A stretch of DNA of 64,000 bases from NCBI GenBank assembly GCA_902560725.1, contig CACEMR010000004.1, positions 1 to 64,000 of the forward strand. Reading direction: 5' to 3'. The notes below the pieces were generated by a model, which ran no database searches, had not been told where the DNA came from, and was given only the letters and a program-made list of their open reading frames with translations. Both the position numbers and the translations under genes were made by a program. The stretch comes from an uncultured Alphaproteobacteria bacterium. GTDB lineage: Bacteria > Pseudomonadota > Alphaproteobacteria > HIMB59 > GCA-002718135. Position 1 is the stretch's first letter. Every line of letters starts with the position of its first letter. Shown one piece after another: positions 18,586 to 28,289 of this stretch.

Positions 18586-19138
18586 AATAATTATAATTTT
18601 TTTATTCATTCTATCTTGCCAGCCTATAGAATTAATAGAGCCAGTAAAAATTGAAAATAGTAATTTAGAAAAAATCTCAATTAATGCTAAAGAAATCTCA
18701 ATAAATATAATTTATAATCCTATTTTTTCTGATGAAAATATTGAAGATCAGCTTCAAAATTCACCATTAGAATTAATTAAAAACTGGAATAATGAAAATA
18801 TTGATCATTTTGGTAACGAAAATAAATTAATAATTAATATTATAGATGCTTCTATTTTTAAAAAAGAAATAGATAATATTAATGCAAAAAAATACGAAGA
18901 AAAAACAATTTTTCAATATGAAATATTTTATTTAGTCGAATATGAACTTTACGATGACAGTGATTTTTTAATAGCTAATACTTTAGTTGAAAGTAAAAGA
19001 TCGACAACATCACAAAAATATATTTCTATAAATGAATCTGAATTGATCATAAATGAATTACTTTTAAATGCACTAAAAGATTTTACGAAAGAAACAAAGT
19101 TATTGTTATCAATGTATATGAGTGAATATATACAATGA
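18569..19138 (+). CDS. Hypothetical lipoprotein
   Basis: 189 aa, unrecognised. The N-terminus is a lipoprotein signal (MFLKSK, hydrophobic core, FILSC with the lipidated Cys at 17). The rest is acidic and Asn/Ile-rich, with alternating strand-like segments, and could be a small periplasmic beta-rich domain. The start lies inside argF (17-base overlap), so it is probably the last gene of the argDF operon. It is convergent with trkH, the two stops being adjacent. Confidence 0.7.
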   Translation: MFLKSKIIIIFLFILSCQPIELIEPVKIENSNLEKISINAKEISINIIYNPIFSDENIEDQLQNSPLELIKNWNNENIDHFGNENKLIINIIDASIFKKEIDNINAKKYEEKTIFQYEIFYLVEYELYDDSDFLIANTLVESKRSTTSQKYISINESELIINELLLNALKDFTKETKLLLSMYMSEYIQ

Positions 19139-20587
19139 TTAATTTTTCCAAAAATTTAGTGATAACAATACTAATACTGTAAAAATTTCCAATCTTCCAA
19201 CAATCATAGTTAATGCCAATATCCATTTAACTTCATTATTTAGAGAAAAATAACTACCCGTTGGACCAATAACATTCCCTAATCCAGGACCAACATTAGA
19301 AATTGCTGAAGCGGCAGCAGATAATGCGGTAAGAAAATCAATATTAAAAAAACTTATAGAAATTGCAGATATTATGAATAAAAAAATATACATAAAGAAA
19401 AAACCAATAACTGAATTGTAAGTATTTTCATTAATAGCCTTACCATTAAAACGCATTACTAAAACTGCATGAGGTTTGGTTAATTTTCTTATTTGAGTTA
19501 TTGCGCCTCTAAAAAGAATTTGTAGTCTAAATATTTTGATCCCTCCTGTAGTTGATCCAGCACATCCGCCAATAAACATGATTATTAACATAATTACGTT
19601 ACCAAAACTTCCCCAATTTGAGAAATTGTTACTTGTATAACCTGTTCCAGTCAAGATAGATGTAATATTAAAACTTGCATTTCGTAAAGATAAGTTCAGG
19701 TCTTGAGATAAATTTGTATTAAGCCAAATTGAAGTAAATAAAATAACTACAAATAAAATAATAAAAAATAATTTTATTTGATCATCTTTTAAAAAAGATT
19801 TTTTTTGATTATGAAATAACTGTAAGTATAAAACAAATGGAAGACTTCCTATAATCATAAAAATTATACTTATAATCTCAATCCTAAAAGAATTAAAAAA
19901 TCCTAGAGATTGGTCATGACTCGAAAATCCTCCAGTTGAAATAGTTGTCATAGCATGAATGACTGAGTCAAATCCTGACATACCACTTATAAAATAGAGT
20001 ATTCCGCAGATTATAGATAAAGAAATATATAGAAGAAATAATTCTAAAACAAATTTATTAACTTTGGGAATAGTTTTCTCATATGGATCATCATGTTCCA
20101 TATGCAATAGTTGCATTCCTCCAATTTGAAGTGTTGGCAATATTGCCATTGCTAGTACTATTATACCTATTCCACCAAACCATTGCAGTAAAGATCTCCA
20201 AATTAAAATCCCTTCTGATAGATCTTCTAAATTATTTATTACAGTTGCACCAGTAGTGGTAATACCACTTACTGATTCAAAAAATGCATCCGTGTATGAC
20301 AATGAAGCTGATGAGTAAATAAAGGGAATTGCTCCAAAAAGAGATATTAGTATCCAAGATGAAATAGTTAATACAAAAGCTTGTCTTATACCTAGTTTTA
20401 TATTTTTTTTTCTAAATGAAATAAATAAAATCATTCCAATAAAAAAAGTTATCAAACTAGAATATAGGAACTGTTCCCAATCTTGATTATTATAATAAAG
20501 ATCATAAAACATTGGAATGATCATTGCAGTAGCTTCAATACATAATAGAAACCCAATGATATTTAATATTGACCTAAAGTCTCTCAT
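19139..20587 (-). CDS. trkH: Trk/Ktr potassium uptake membrane subunit
   Basis: 482 aa with about ten membrane helices. Each of the four pore loops shows its filter glycine: TTGATV (about 132), STGGFSS (about 217), LTGTGYTSN (about 312) and NVGPGLGNV (about 437). The PVFG-less form with GGMQLLHMEHDDPYEKTIPK is typical of TrkH of alphaproteobacteria. It takes up K+, gated by the NAD-binding TrkA, which is not in this window. It is transcribed with apaG, 13 bases upstream. Confidence 0.9.
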   Translation of the reverse strand: MRDFRSILNIIGFLLCIEATAMIIPMFYDLYYNNQDWEQFLYSSLITFFIGMILFISFRKKNIKLGIRQAFVLTISSWILISLFGAIPFIYSSASLSYTDAFFESVSGITTTGATVINNLEDLSEGILIWRSLLQWFGGIGIIVLAMAILPTLQIGGMQLLHMEHDDPYEKTIPKVNKFVLELFLLYISLSIICGILYFISGMSGFDSVIHAMTTISTGGFSSHDQSLGFFNSFRIEIISIIFMIIGSLPFVLYLQLFHNQKKSFLKDDQIKLFFIILFVVILFTSIWLNTNLSQDLNLSLRNASFNITSILTGTGYTSNNFSNWGSFGNVIMLIIMFIGGCAGSTTGGIKIFRLQILFRGAITQIRKLTKPHAVLVMRFNGKAINENTYNSVIGFFFMYIFLFIISAISISFFNIDFLTALSAAASAISNVGPGLGNVIGPTGSYFSLNNEVKWILALTMIVGRLEIFTVLVLLSLNFWKN

Positions 20588-20600
20588 AATTTTAATGATT

Positions 20601-20993
20601 TTAATTTAATTTATTATACTCGAATGGATTGTCTAGAGAAAATTGTGGAATTTGTACATCAAACTTATCACCATTATCATTTTGCATTTCATATGTACCT
20701 TCCATAAATCCTGAAGATGTAGTGAGAGGCGTTCCACTAGTATATTCAAACTTTTCACCGGGGTTTAATATAGGTTGTTCACCTACAACTCCTTTTCCAC
20801 TCACTTCTTGAAGTGTACCATTTGCATCAATTATTTTCCAATGCCTATTTACTAATTGAACTTTTTCATTTCCTTGATTATCTATAGTAACTCTATATGC
20901 CCAAACAAAATGTTGATCTTCGGGTTCTGATTGATCTTCTAAATAATAAGGCTTAACAGTAATGTTTATTTTTTTAGTGGTTTTTGAGTACAT
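20601..20993 (-). CDS. apaG: ApaG protein
   Basis: 130 aa, one fibronectin-III-like beta sandwich. The family phrases are VWAYRVTIDNQGNEKVQLVNRHW (about 29-51), GKGVVGEQPILNPGEKFEYTSGTPL (about 65-89) and GFMEGTYEM. ApaG is linked to Co2+ resistance and nucleotide metabolism, but its biochemical role is unsettled. Length matches the family (about 125-130). It lies directly upstream of trkH on the same strand. Confidence 0.92.
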   Translation of the reverse strand: MYSKTTKKINITVKPYYLEDQSEPEDQHFVWAYRVTIDNQGNEKVQLVNRHWKIIDANGTLQEVSGKGVVGEQPILNPGEKFEYTSGTPLTTSSGFMEGTYEMQNDNGDKFDVQIPQFSLDNPFEYNKLN

Positions 20994-21033
20994 AAAAAAA
21001 TGCTCATTATACCAAAAGATAAATAAACTAAAG

Positions 21034-21936
21034 TTAATTTGTCTTTTTTATCTCCACCCTTCGATTTCCAGGTTGTTTAGTCTCATCTTGAGTAATAATA
21101 GCAAGAGATTCTTCACCTTTGCCTAAAATCTTTACTTTGTTATGATTAATTCCATTTTTAATTAATAAATTTTTAACTACTTCAGCTCTTTTTATTGACA
21201 AAGATAAATTATATTCTTTTGAGCCTTTTGTATCTGTATGACCAACAACAAGGTATTCGTTAATTTCATTTTTGTATTTATTTAAAAATAATTTAATTTT
21301 GTGTGCACTAACTGAAGATAAACTAAATTTATCAAAGTCAAAATAGATTATCTGCATTAACTCATTATTTTTATTTTTAGTGACAATCGTTATTTCATTT
21401 TCTGATTTATCTTTAAGATTTTTATTATTTATAGCGTTCGTATTTTTTTGAGTAATTGATATTTTTTCATAAATACTATGCATAGAATTTAAATAATCTT
21501 CTTTACATCTATTTATATCCCAAGTTTGCCAATTTTCTTCTTGCTGCTCTGACCAACAATCTAAAGATGCAATAGCTTTTGCTAGATTATAAGGATCAAT
21601 AATTTTAGCATCATAGTAAATAGATAGCAGATTATCATGAGCTATTCTAATTTCTTTAATTTTATCTAAGGGAAGTTTCCAATATGAGATTTTTTCTGGA
21701 AATATTTTATCAGTTTCTAGACTTTTAAGAGCTTTTTTAGAATATAAATTAGCCGAATTCCAATCATGCATTTCTTCAGCTTCAAATGTAGCTCTTATTT
21801 TATATTCACTTAATAAGTATTCTTGGAAATTAGTGGCTTCTTTTTCTTCTATATTAGAAAGGTGTTTGTAACTTGCTGAGCATCCAAGTAAGGTAATTGA
21901 ACAAGTGAAAGAGATGATTAGATTTTTATATTTCAT
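21034..21936 (-). CDS. OmpA-family outer-membrane lipoprotein
   Basis: 300 aa. The lipoprotein signal ends in LLGC (Cys19). Residues about 30-170 form a helical domain resembling family members that carry a conserved W-x-LP segment and a DCW-x-EQQEENWQ block. Residues about 195-300 are an OmpA C-terminal peptidoglycan-binding domain with FDFDKFSL, VVGHTDTKGSKEYNLSLSIKRAE and NRRVEI. It tethers the outer membrane to peptidoglycan; it is distinct from pal at 58.9 kb. It is divergent from the DmdA-like gene. Confidence 0.85.
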   Translation of the reverse strand: MKYKNLIISFTCSITLLGCSASYKHLSNIEEKEATNFQEYLLSEYKIRATFEAEEMHDWNSANLYSKKALKSLETDKIFPEKISYWKLPLDKIKEIRIAHDNLLSIYYDAKIIDPYNLAKAIASLDCWSEQQEENWQTWDINRCKEDYLNSMHSIYEKISITQKNTNAINNKNLKDKSENEITIVTKNKNNELMQIIYFDFDKFSLSSVSAHKIKLFLNKYKNEINEYLVVGHTDTKGSKEYNLSLSIKRAEVVKNLLIKNGINHNKVKILGKGEESLAIITQDETKQPGNRRVEIKKTN

Positions 21937-22023
21937 AAGGCTTCTTTACAATCTAAAATGTCAAAACTAAGACTTAATCTAGGTAAAATTAAGGTCCACT
22001 ATTTTCTATACATGAACAGTATT

Positions 22024-22053
22024 TTGCTATTGCGTAACAATTAAAGTTTAAAT
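22024..22053 (+). promoter_or_regulatory. Possible promoter of DmdA-like gene
   Basis: TTGCTA (22024-22029) and TTAAAT (22048-22053) are 18 bases apart. A good ribosome site (AAGGAG, 22075-22080) precedes the ATG at 22087. The intergenic region is about 150 bases and shows no recognisable riboswitch. Confidence 0.3.
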
Positions 22054-22086
22054 ACACAAAAGGCATATTTATTTAAGGAGTTTTTA

Positions 22087-23418
22087 ATGATTAAACATTC
22101 TACGTCGGTGGATCAATCGGACAGAAAGGTTCCCTACAATTTACGACAAAGTGGTCCAACACCAGTTCAAATGTTAATTTCAACAAGAGTAAGAAAATCA
22201 CCTTATTGGCATTTGTCAATGGAGGCGGGATGTTGGAGAGCAACTATTTACAACAGAGTTTATCATCCGAGAGGTTACGTAAAACCAGAAGATGGTGGAG
22301 CTATGGTCGAGTATGAAGCAATAAAAAATCATGTTACCATGTGGAACGTAGCAGTTGAAAGACAAATACAAGTTAAAGGACCAGATGCTGAAGCTTTTGT
22401 AGATTATGTAATTACAAGAGATGCAACAAAAATATCACCAATGAGAGGAAGATATGTAATTTTATGTAATCAATATGGAGGTGTATTAAATGATCCCATT
22501 TTATTAAGGATTTCAAAAGATGAATTTTGGTTTTCTTTATCTGACTCGGACATAGGTCTTTATTTACAAGGGGTTAACCATGATAATAGATTTAATGTAA
22601 ATATTGATGAAATAGATGTGAGTCCAGTTCAAATTCAAGGACCCAAAGCTCATGCGTTAATGAATGACTTAATTGGAGATCAAGTTAATGTAAATGAAAT
22701 GCCTTTTTATGGTTTAGCAGCAGCTAAGGTTGGAGGAAGAGAATGTATAATTTCCCAAACTGGTTTTTCTGGAGAGGCAGGTTTTGAGATTTATCTTTAC
22801 GAGTCGACCAAGTATGCTGACGATATGTGGAATGCTGTTTTAGAAGCAGGAAAAAAACATAATCTTATGGTAATTGCTCCAGCGCATCATAGAAGAATTC
22901 AAGCGGGAATATTATCTTGGGGTCAAGATATGGATAACCAACATAATCCTTTTCAATGCAATTTAGGTTATCAGGTTTCATTATCAGGAAAAGGAGAATG
23001 GAATAAACAAACTGATTATGTTGGAAAAACTGTTTTAGAAAAAATGAAATCAGATTTAAAATCGGGTCAAAAACCATATAAACTTCAACTTGTAGGCCTG
23101 AGTTTGGGTGGTAAACCAATTGAGGAGTATGCTCCAGATTTTTGGTTAGTTTCTGAAGATGGGGGCGATCCATGTGGTTTCATAACTTCTCCTTGGTATC
23201 ATCCTGAACAAGGAAGAAACATTGCAATGGGATATGTTCCATTTGATGGAACGTTAAACAAAAATGGTTTTCCTGTTGGCAATTTTGGTAAAAAATTTAA
23301 AGTTCATCTTCCTGATCAATATTCAGATACTCCAGGAACTCCTGTTGATGCTGAAGTTGTTCCTATTCCATTTACTGAATCTCACAATGCTAATACTAGG
23401 GAAGTAGTATCAGATTAA
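22087..23418 (+). CDS. DmdA-like GcvT-family THF methyltransferase
   Basis: A 443-aa tetrahydrofolate-dependent enzyme of the GcvT superfamily. Several blocks follow the DMSP demethylase (DmdA) pattern: STRVRKSPYW near residue 32, HVTMWNVAVERQIQVKGPDA (about 83-102), GGVLNDPILLR (about 132-142), DSDIGLYLQG (about 153) and SWGQDMDNQHNPFQCNLG (about 277-294). Known DmdA proteins have about 365-370 residues; this one has extra N- and C-terminal sequence, so it may be a paralogue acting on another methylated S or N compound. It stands beside DMGDH and ETF genes and has its own promoter region and terminator. Function on DMSP cannot be decided from sequence alone. Confidence 0.75.
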   Translation: MIKHSTSVDQSDRKVPYNLRQSGPTPVQMLISTRVRKSPYWHLSMEAGCWRATIYNRVYHPRGYVKPEDGGAMVEYEAIKNHVTMWNVAVERQIQVKGPDAEAFVDYVITRDATKISPMRGRYVILCNQYGGVLNDPILLRISKDEFWFSLSDSDIGLYLQGVNHDNRFNVNIDEIDVSPVQIQGPKAHALMNDLIGDQVNVNEMPFYGLAAAKVGGRECIISQTGFSGEAGFEIYLYESTKYADDMWNAVLEAGKKHNLMVIAPAHHRRIQAGILSWGQDMDNQHNPFQCNLGYQVSLSGKGEWNKQTDYVGKTVLEKMKSDLKSGQKPYKLQLVGLSLGGKPIEEYAPDFWLVSEDGGDPCGFITSPWYHPEQGRNIAMGYVPFDGTLNKNGFPVGNFGKKFKVHLPDQYSDTPGTPVDAEVVPIPFTESHNANTREVVSD

Positions 23419-23426
23419 AATAAAAT

Positions 23427-23456
23427 AAAGGCTTCTTTGTCTAAAGAGGCCTTTTT
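23427..23456 (+). terminator. Rho-independent terminator
   Basis: A 12-bp stem AAAGGCTTCTTT / AAAGAGGCCTTT with one G-T pair and a GTCT loop, followed by T. It lies between two convergent genes and may serve both strands. Confidence 0.85.
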
Positions 23457-24075
23457 ACTTTAATAAAGCTTTTATTCTATCTATTGAGATATATCCAACT
23501 ACAAATTCTTCATTTATAAAAAATGTTGGTGTACCTCTCGCTCCTGAACCATTTGCTATAAATGAAGATAACTTAACTATATTATTCACTTCCTCTTTAT
23601 ACATATCTATATTTAATTTTGCGCTATTGATCCCTAAATCTTCAATAATTTGTTGAAGTTTTAAATTATTTAAATTTCCTTCTACTGCAAATAATGCATT
23701 GTGGAGATCTATTCCCATATCTTGCATATTTGCGGCGACAACCATATTAGCTAATAGTTTTGATGACTCACTTAATATTGGATGTTGTAAAAAAACTAAA
23801 CGTGTATCATCTCTTTTCTCAATTAATTCTAATAACTCAACATGAACTTTTTTACAGTATCCACAAAAGTAATCCATAAACTCAATTATAGTATTTTCGG
23901 CAGAGTCATCACCAATCTGAATTATACCATTTTCTGGAATAGCACTTATGATTTTGAGATGATAGGCTTGTGAATTATCAAAAATTAGTTCTTGAATTGT
24001 TAATTCTGCCTTAAGAGAAAGGCTCGTTAAAGTAATAAAAATTAACATTAAAATTATTCGTTTAAAGTATCTCAT
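23455..24075 (-). CDS. DsbA-family thioredoxin-fold oxidoreductase
   Basis: 206 aa with a signal peptide (residues about 1-22). The thioredoxin fold shows the redox motif CGYC (about 71-74) in FMDYFCGYCKKVH, the QHPILSESS segment and the cis-proline loop GARGTPTFFINEE (about 178-190). Such proteins make or reshuffle periplasmic disulfides (DsbA/Com1/ScsC types). The electron partner is not identified. The start is 54 bases from the divergent DMGDH-like gene. Confidence 0.85.
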   Translation of the reverse strand: MRYFKRIILMLIFITLTSLSLKAELTIQELIFDNSQAYHLKIISAIPENGIIQIGDDSAENTIIEFMDYFCGYCKKVHVELLELIEKRDDTRLVFLQHPILSESSKLLANMVVAANMQDMGIDLHNALFAVEGNLNNLKLQQIIEDLGINSAKLNIDMYKEEVNNIVKLSSFIANGSGARGTPTFFINEEFVVGYISIDRIKALLK

Positions 24076-24129
24076 GATTGACCCACACTATTTAATATGA
24101 TTAAGGAAGTACAGTATTAAATAATAGAA

Positions 24130-26565
24130 ATGAAAACAAAGTCAAAAGTTGTTGTTATTGGTGGTGGTGCGGTAGGAGTTAGTACTCTTTATCACTTGGC
24201 AAAAAAAGGTTGGTCTGATGTAGTTCTTGTTGAGAGAAAAGAATTAACTTCTGGATCAACTTGGCATGCAGCAGGATTATTACCCTTGTTCAATATGAGT
24301 TATTCTGTTGGCCAATTACATAAGTATGCTGTAAAATTATATAAAACATTAGAAGAAGAAACAGGTCAAAAAGTTGGTTTTAGTGTTGTTTCAAATATTA
24401 GATTAGCAACAACAAAAGATAGAATGGATGAGTATTATCAATATTCTGGTGTTGCAAAGACGATTGGAGTTGATGTTAAGTTTTTAACCCCTGAACAAGT
24501 AAAAGAAATTTGGCCTCTTTGTAATACTGAGGGTTTAATTGGCGCAATTCAACATCCCGAAGATGGATATATCCAACCAGCTGATTTAACTCAAGCTTTT
24601 GCAAAAGGAGCAAGGGATAGAGGTGCAGAAATTTATAGAAATACTTCAGTAATTGGAATCAAAAAATCTAAAGATGATTTGTGGATAGTAGAAACTGATA
24701 AAGGATCTATAGAATGTGAACATGTTGTCTCTTGCAGCGGTAATTTTGCAAGACAAACTGGCAAAATGGTTGGTCTTGATGTGCCCGTTATTCCAGTTGA
24801 GCATCAATACATTGTAACAGACGATCATCCTGAAATATTAAAGAGAAAAGAGCAGGGTTTACCAGAAATGGGAGTTTTAAGAGACTCTGATGGATCATGG
24901 TATATGCGTGAGGAAAGAGGAGGTTTAATTTTAGGACCATATGAAAAAGGAGCTCCTGTATGTTATTTAGACGGACCTGATAAAGAGTCAGAGTTTGAAT
25001 TATTTCAAGAAGATTTGGAACGACTTGAACCACACATAGAATCAGCAATTCATAGAGTGCCAATTTTTGGAGAAGTAGGGGTAAAGAAAGTTTATAATGG
25101 TGCAATTTGTTATACACCTGATGGAAGTCCTATAGTGGGACCTGCTTGGGGTATTAAAAACTTCTGGTTAAATGAGGGACATAGTTTTGGAATTACTGCA
25201 GCAGGGGGTGCAGGATGGCAAATTGCTGAATGGATAGTGGATGGTGAACCAACTATTGATATGCTTGGAGTAGATCCAAGAAGATATGGCGATTATGCAA
25301 CAGAAGCATATTTAATTAAAAAAAATGAAGAAGCTTATGCAAATGTATTTACTATACATTATCCTGACGAAGAAAGAGAAGAGGGAAGACCTTTAAGACA
25401 AGCCCCCTGTTACGATAGATTAAAAAAACTTGGTGCTGTTTTTGGTCAAAAATTTGGATGGGAGCGTGCAAACTGGTTTGCGCCGACAAAAGAATTACAA
25501 AAAGATGATTGGTCTTTTAGAAGATCAAAATGGTTTGAACACGTTGGAAATGAATGCAAAAATGTTCAAGAAAATGCAGGTCTTTTAGATATGACTGCTT
25601 TTGCTAAATGTCGAATATCAGGACCAAAAGCTGAAGAGTTCTTAGATTATTTATTAGCAAATAAAATACCTAAAAAAATAGGTAGAGTAAATCTTTGTCA
25701 TGCACTTAATACGGCAGGCGGTGTTCATAGTGAATTTACAGTAGCAAAAGAAAAAGAAGATTCTTTTTATTTAGTTTCAGCTGGAGCCTTTCAAAGACTA
25801 GATCATGATTGGATAAACAAATGGATGCCTGAAGATGGTTCTGTAACTTATGAAAATATTACAAATAGTATTGGAGTGCTTGTCCTTGCCGGACCAAAAT
25901 CACGAGATATTTTGCTAAAAGTGACCAAAACTGATTTATCTAACGAAAATTTTCCGTGGCTTTCATCAAAAAAAATAAATGTTGGTTTTGCACCATGTAT
26001 TGCTATGAGAATGAACTTTGTTGGAGAACTTGGATGGGAATTACATCATCCAATTGAATATCAAAATCATATTTTTGATAAACTTATGGAAGTTGGTAAA
26101 GATTATGGTTTAAAACCTTTTGGTATAAGAGCTATGGAGAGTTTACGAGTAGAAAAAACTTATAAATTAGTAGGTACTGAGATGTCTATAGAATATTCAG
26201 CATTTGAGTCAGGATTAGATCGATTTGTACATCTGAACAAAGGTAATTTTATAGGAAGGGATTCACTTGTAGAATGGCAACAAAAAGGTTTTAAAAATAA
26301 AATGGTAACACTAGAAGTTCACGATGTTGAAGATGCTGATGCATTAGGTAATAACCCAATTTATAATAATGGAAAAGTTATTGGTCGTGCGACAGGAGGT
26401 AACTATGGTTTTAGGATGAAAAAGTCATTAGCTATTGGTATGGTAGAACCGGAATTTTCGAAAATTGGACAAAAACTAGAGATGGCTATTTTAGATAAAA
26501 AACACAAAGTTACTGTAATAGAGGATAGTCCTTATGATCCTAAAAATGAAAAGTTGAAACAATAA
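24130..26565 (+). CDS. Dimethylglycine/sarcosine dehydrogenase-like flavoprotein
   Basis: 811 aa in two halves. Residues 1-400 are an FAD oxidoreductase with [17 protein letters not shown] and [13 protein letters not shown], in which His46 is the expected covalent-FAD residue of this family. Residues about 430-800 are a GcvT-type folate domain ([32 protein letters not shown]; the GRDSLVEWQ end). The enzyme removes an N-methyl group from dimethylglycine, sarcosine or a related amine and passes it to THF. Electrons go to ETF, whose genes follow after one base. Substrate choice between DMG and sarcosine is open; separate soxBDAG genes suggest DMG. Confidence 0.85.
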   Translation: MKTKSKVVVIGGGAVGVSTLYHLAKKGWSDVVLVERKELTSGSTWHAAGLLPLFNMSYSVGQLHKYAVKLYKTLEEETGQKVGFSVVSNIRLATTKDRMDEYYQYSGVAKTIGVDVKFLTPEQVKEIWPLCNTEGLIGAIQHPEDGYIQPADLTQAFAKGARDRGAEIYRNTSVIGIKKSKDDLWIVETDKGSIECEHVVSCSGNFARQTGKMVGLDVPVIPVEHQYIVTDDHPEILKRKEQGLPEMGVLRDSDGSWYMREERGGLILGPYEKGAPVCYLDGPDKESEFELFQEDLERLEPHIESAIHRVPIFGEVGVKKVYNGAICYTPDGSPIVGPAWGIKNFWLNEGHSFGITAAGGAGWQIAEWIVDGEPTIDMLGVDPRRYGDYATEAYLIKKNEEAYANVFTIHYPDEEREEGRPLRQAPCYDRLKKLGAVFGQKFGWERANWFAPTKELQKDDWSFRRSKWFEHVGNECKNVQENAGLLDMTAFAKCRISGPKAEEFLDYLLANKIPKKIGRVNLCHALNTAGGVHSEFTVAKEKEDSFYLVSAGAFQRLDHDWINKWMPEDGSVTYENITNSIGVLVLAGPKSRDILLKVTKTDLSNENFPWLSSKKINVGFAPCIAMRMNFVGELGWELHHPIEYQNHIFDKLMEVGKDYGLKPFGIRAMESLRVEKTYKLVGTEMSIEYSAFESGLDRFVHLNKGNFIGRDSLVEWQQKGFKNKMVTLEVHDVEDADALGNNPIYNNGKVIGRATGGNYGFRMKKSLAIGMVEPEFSKIGQKLEMAILDKKHKVTVIEDSPYDPKNEKLKQ

Positions 26566-26566
26566 T

Positions 26567-27316
26567 ATGAAGATACTGGTTACTGTAAAAAGAGTTATTG
26601 ATTATAATGTACAAATTAGAGTCAAAGCAGACGGTACGGGTGTTGAAAAAGAAAATGTAAAAATGTCTATGAATCCCCCTGATGAAAATGCAGTTGAAGA
26701 AGCTCTAAGAATTAAAGAGTCAGGAAAGGCAGATGAAATAGTTATTCTTTCTATTGGAAATGAAAAGACCCAAGAAACTATTCGTACAGCTCTAGCAATG
26801 GGAGCAGATAGGGGAATTCATGTTAAAACTGAAAGTGACTTAGAACCTCTAGCAATATCTAAAATAATTTCAAAAATTGCTGAGGACGAAAAACCTTCAA
26901 TTATTTTAATGGGCAAACAAGCAATTGATGATGACTCAAATCAAACTGGTCAAATGACATCAGCTCTATTAAATTGGCCTCAGGCTACATTTGCATCAAA
27001 AATTGAAATTGAAGATAAAAATGCAACAGTAACAAGAGAGATAGATGAAGGTCTTGAAAGAATAAAAGTTTCCATTCCTTTTGTTGCTTCATGTGATCTT
27101 CGTTTAAACGAACCTAGATATGCATCATTGCCAAATATAATGAAAGCTAAGAAAAAATCAATTGATGTAAAAGAAGCTTCATCTTTAGGTATTGATATTA
27201 ATCCTAGAATAGACCAATTAAAAGTAGAAGAACCTCCAGTTCGTCAAAAAGGAATTATGGTAAATGATGTACATGAACTTGTTCAAAAATTAAAAAATGA
27301 GGCAAAAGTAATATGA
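26567..27316 (+). CDS. etfB: Electron transfer flavoprotein beta subunit
   Basis: 249 aa. [19 protein letters not shown] start, [16 protein letters not shown] (about 36-51) and the family signature in [43 protein letters not shown] (about 160-205) are clear. With EtfA it forms the FAD/AMP heterodimer that takes electrons from the upstream dehydrogenase. It begins one base after the DMGDH-like stop and overlaps etfA by four bases. Confidence 0.96.
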   Translation: MKILVTVKRVIDYNVQIRVKADGTGVEKENVKMSMNPPDENAVEEALRIKESGKADEIVILSIGNEKTQETIRTALAMGADRGIHVKTESDLEPLAISKIISKIAEDEKPSIILMGKQAIDDDSNQTGQMTSALLNWPQATFASKIEIEDKNATVTREIDEGLERIKVSIPFVASCDLRLNEPRYASLPNIMKAKKKSIDVKEASSLGIDINPRIDQLKVEEPPVRQKGIMVNDVHELVQKLKNEAKVI

Positions 27317-28266
27317 GTGTATTAGTTTTAGCTGAACATAATAATATAGATATAAAGTCATCAACTTTAAACACTATTTCAGCAGCTTCACAAATTGATC
27401 AAGAAATACATGTACTAGTAACAGGTTATCAATGTGAAGAATTAGCAAATAAGGTTTCTAAATGTGAAAAAGTTTCAAAAGTATTTTTTGCGGATAATGA
27501 AAAACTTAAAAATCACATTGCTGAAAATATTGAGCCGTTAGTAATATCATTAGCTGATAACTATTCGCATATAATAGCCCCTGCAACAACATTTGGAAAA
27601 AATATTTTTCCAAGAATTGCTGTTAAGTTGGATATTGCGCAAGTAAGTGATGTTATAAAAATAATCAGTGAAGATACTTTTATGAGGCCAATTTATGCAG
27701 GTAATGCAATAGCTACAGTAAAATCAAATGATAAAACTAAAATTGTTACAATAAGACCAACTTCATTTGACCCTGTTGAAACAAGCGGTGGAAAAGAGAT
27801 TGTTGAAAACATTACATTTAATGATGAAAATATAAATGTTGAATTTGTTGATAGAGAAGAATCTCAATCAGAGAGACCGGAATTGAGTACAGCTAGAATA
27901 GTAATTTCTGGAGGGAGAGGGTTACAAAGTGCTGAAAATTTTAAACTTATAAATGAAATTGCAGACAAACTAAATGCAGCAGTCGGTGCTTCAAGAGCAG
28001 CTGTAGACGCTGGATATGTATCAAATGATTATCAAGTTGGGCAAACAGGTAAGGTTGTTGTCCCTGATTTATATATTGCAATTGGTATTTCAGGAGCAAT
28101 ACAACACTTAGCAGGTATGAAAGAAAGTAAGGTTATAGTTGCAATAAATAAAGATGAAGAAGCGCCAATTTTTAATGTTGCAGATTATGGGCTAAAAGCA
28201 GATTTATTTGAGGTATTGCCTCAATTATCTTCTGAACTAGATAAATTAAATACAATTCAACAATAA
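27313..28266 (+). CDS. etfA: Electron transfer flavoprotein alpha subunit
   Basis: 317 aa. The C-terminal FAD-binding signature is intact: [11 protein letters not shown] (about 199), [25 protein letters not shown] (about 226-250) and [17 protein letters not shown] (about 254-270). It carries the ETF FAD and hands electrons to ETF-QO encoded 23 bases downstream. ATGA overlap with etfB. Confidence 0.96.
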   Translation: MSVLVLAEHNNIDIKSSTLNTISAASQIDQEIHVLVTGYQCEELANKVSKCEKVSKVFFADNEKLKNHIAENIEPLVISLADNYSHIIAPATTFGKNIFPRIAVKLDIAQVSDVIKIISEDTFMRPIYAGNAIATVKSNDKTKIVTIRPTSFDPVETSGGKEIVENITFNDENINVEFVDREESQSERPELSTARIVISGGRGLQSAENFKLINEIADKLNAAVGASRAAVDAGYVSNDYQVGQTGKVVVPDLYIAIGISGAIQHLAGMKESKVIVAINKDEEAPIFNVADYGLKADLFEVLPQLSSELDKLNTIQQ

Positions 28267-28289
28267 ATTAATTTATAAAAATACACAAA

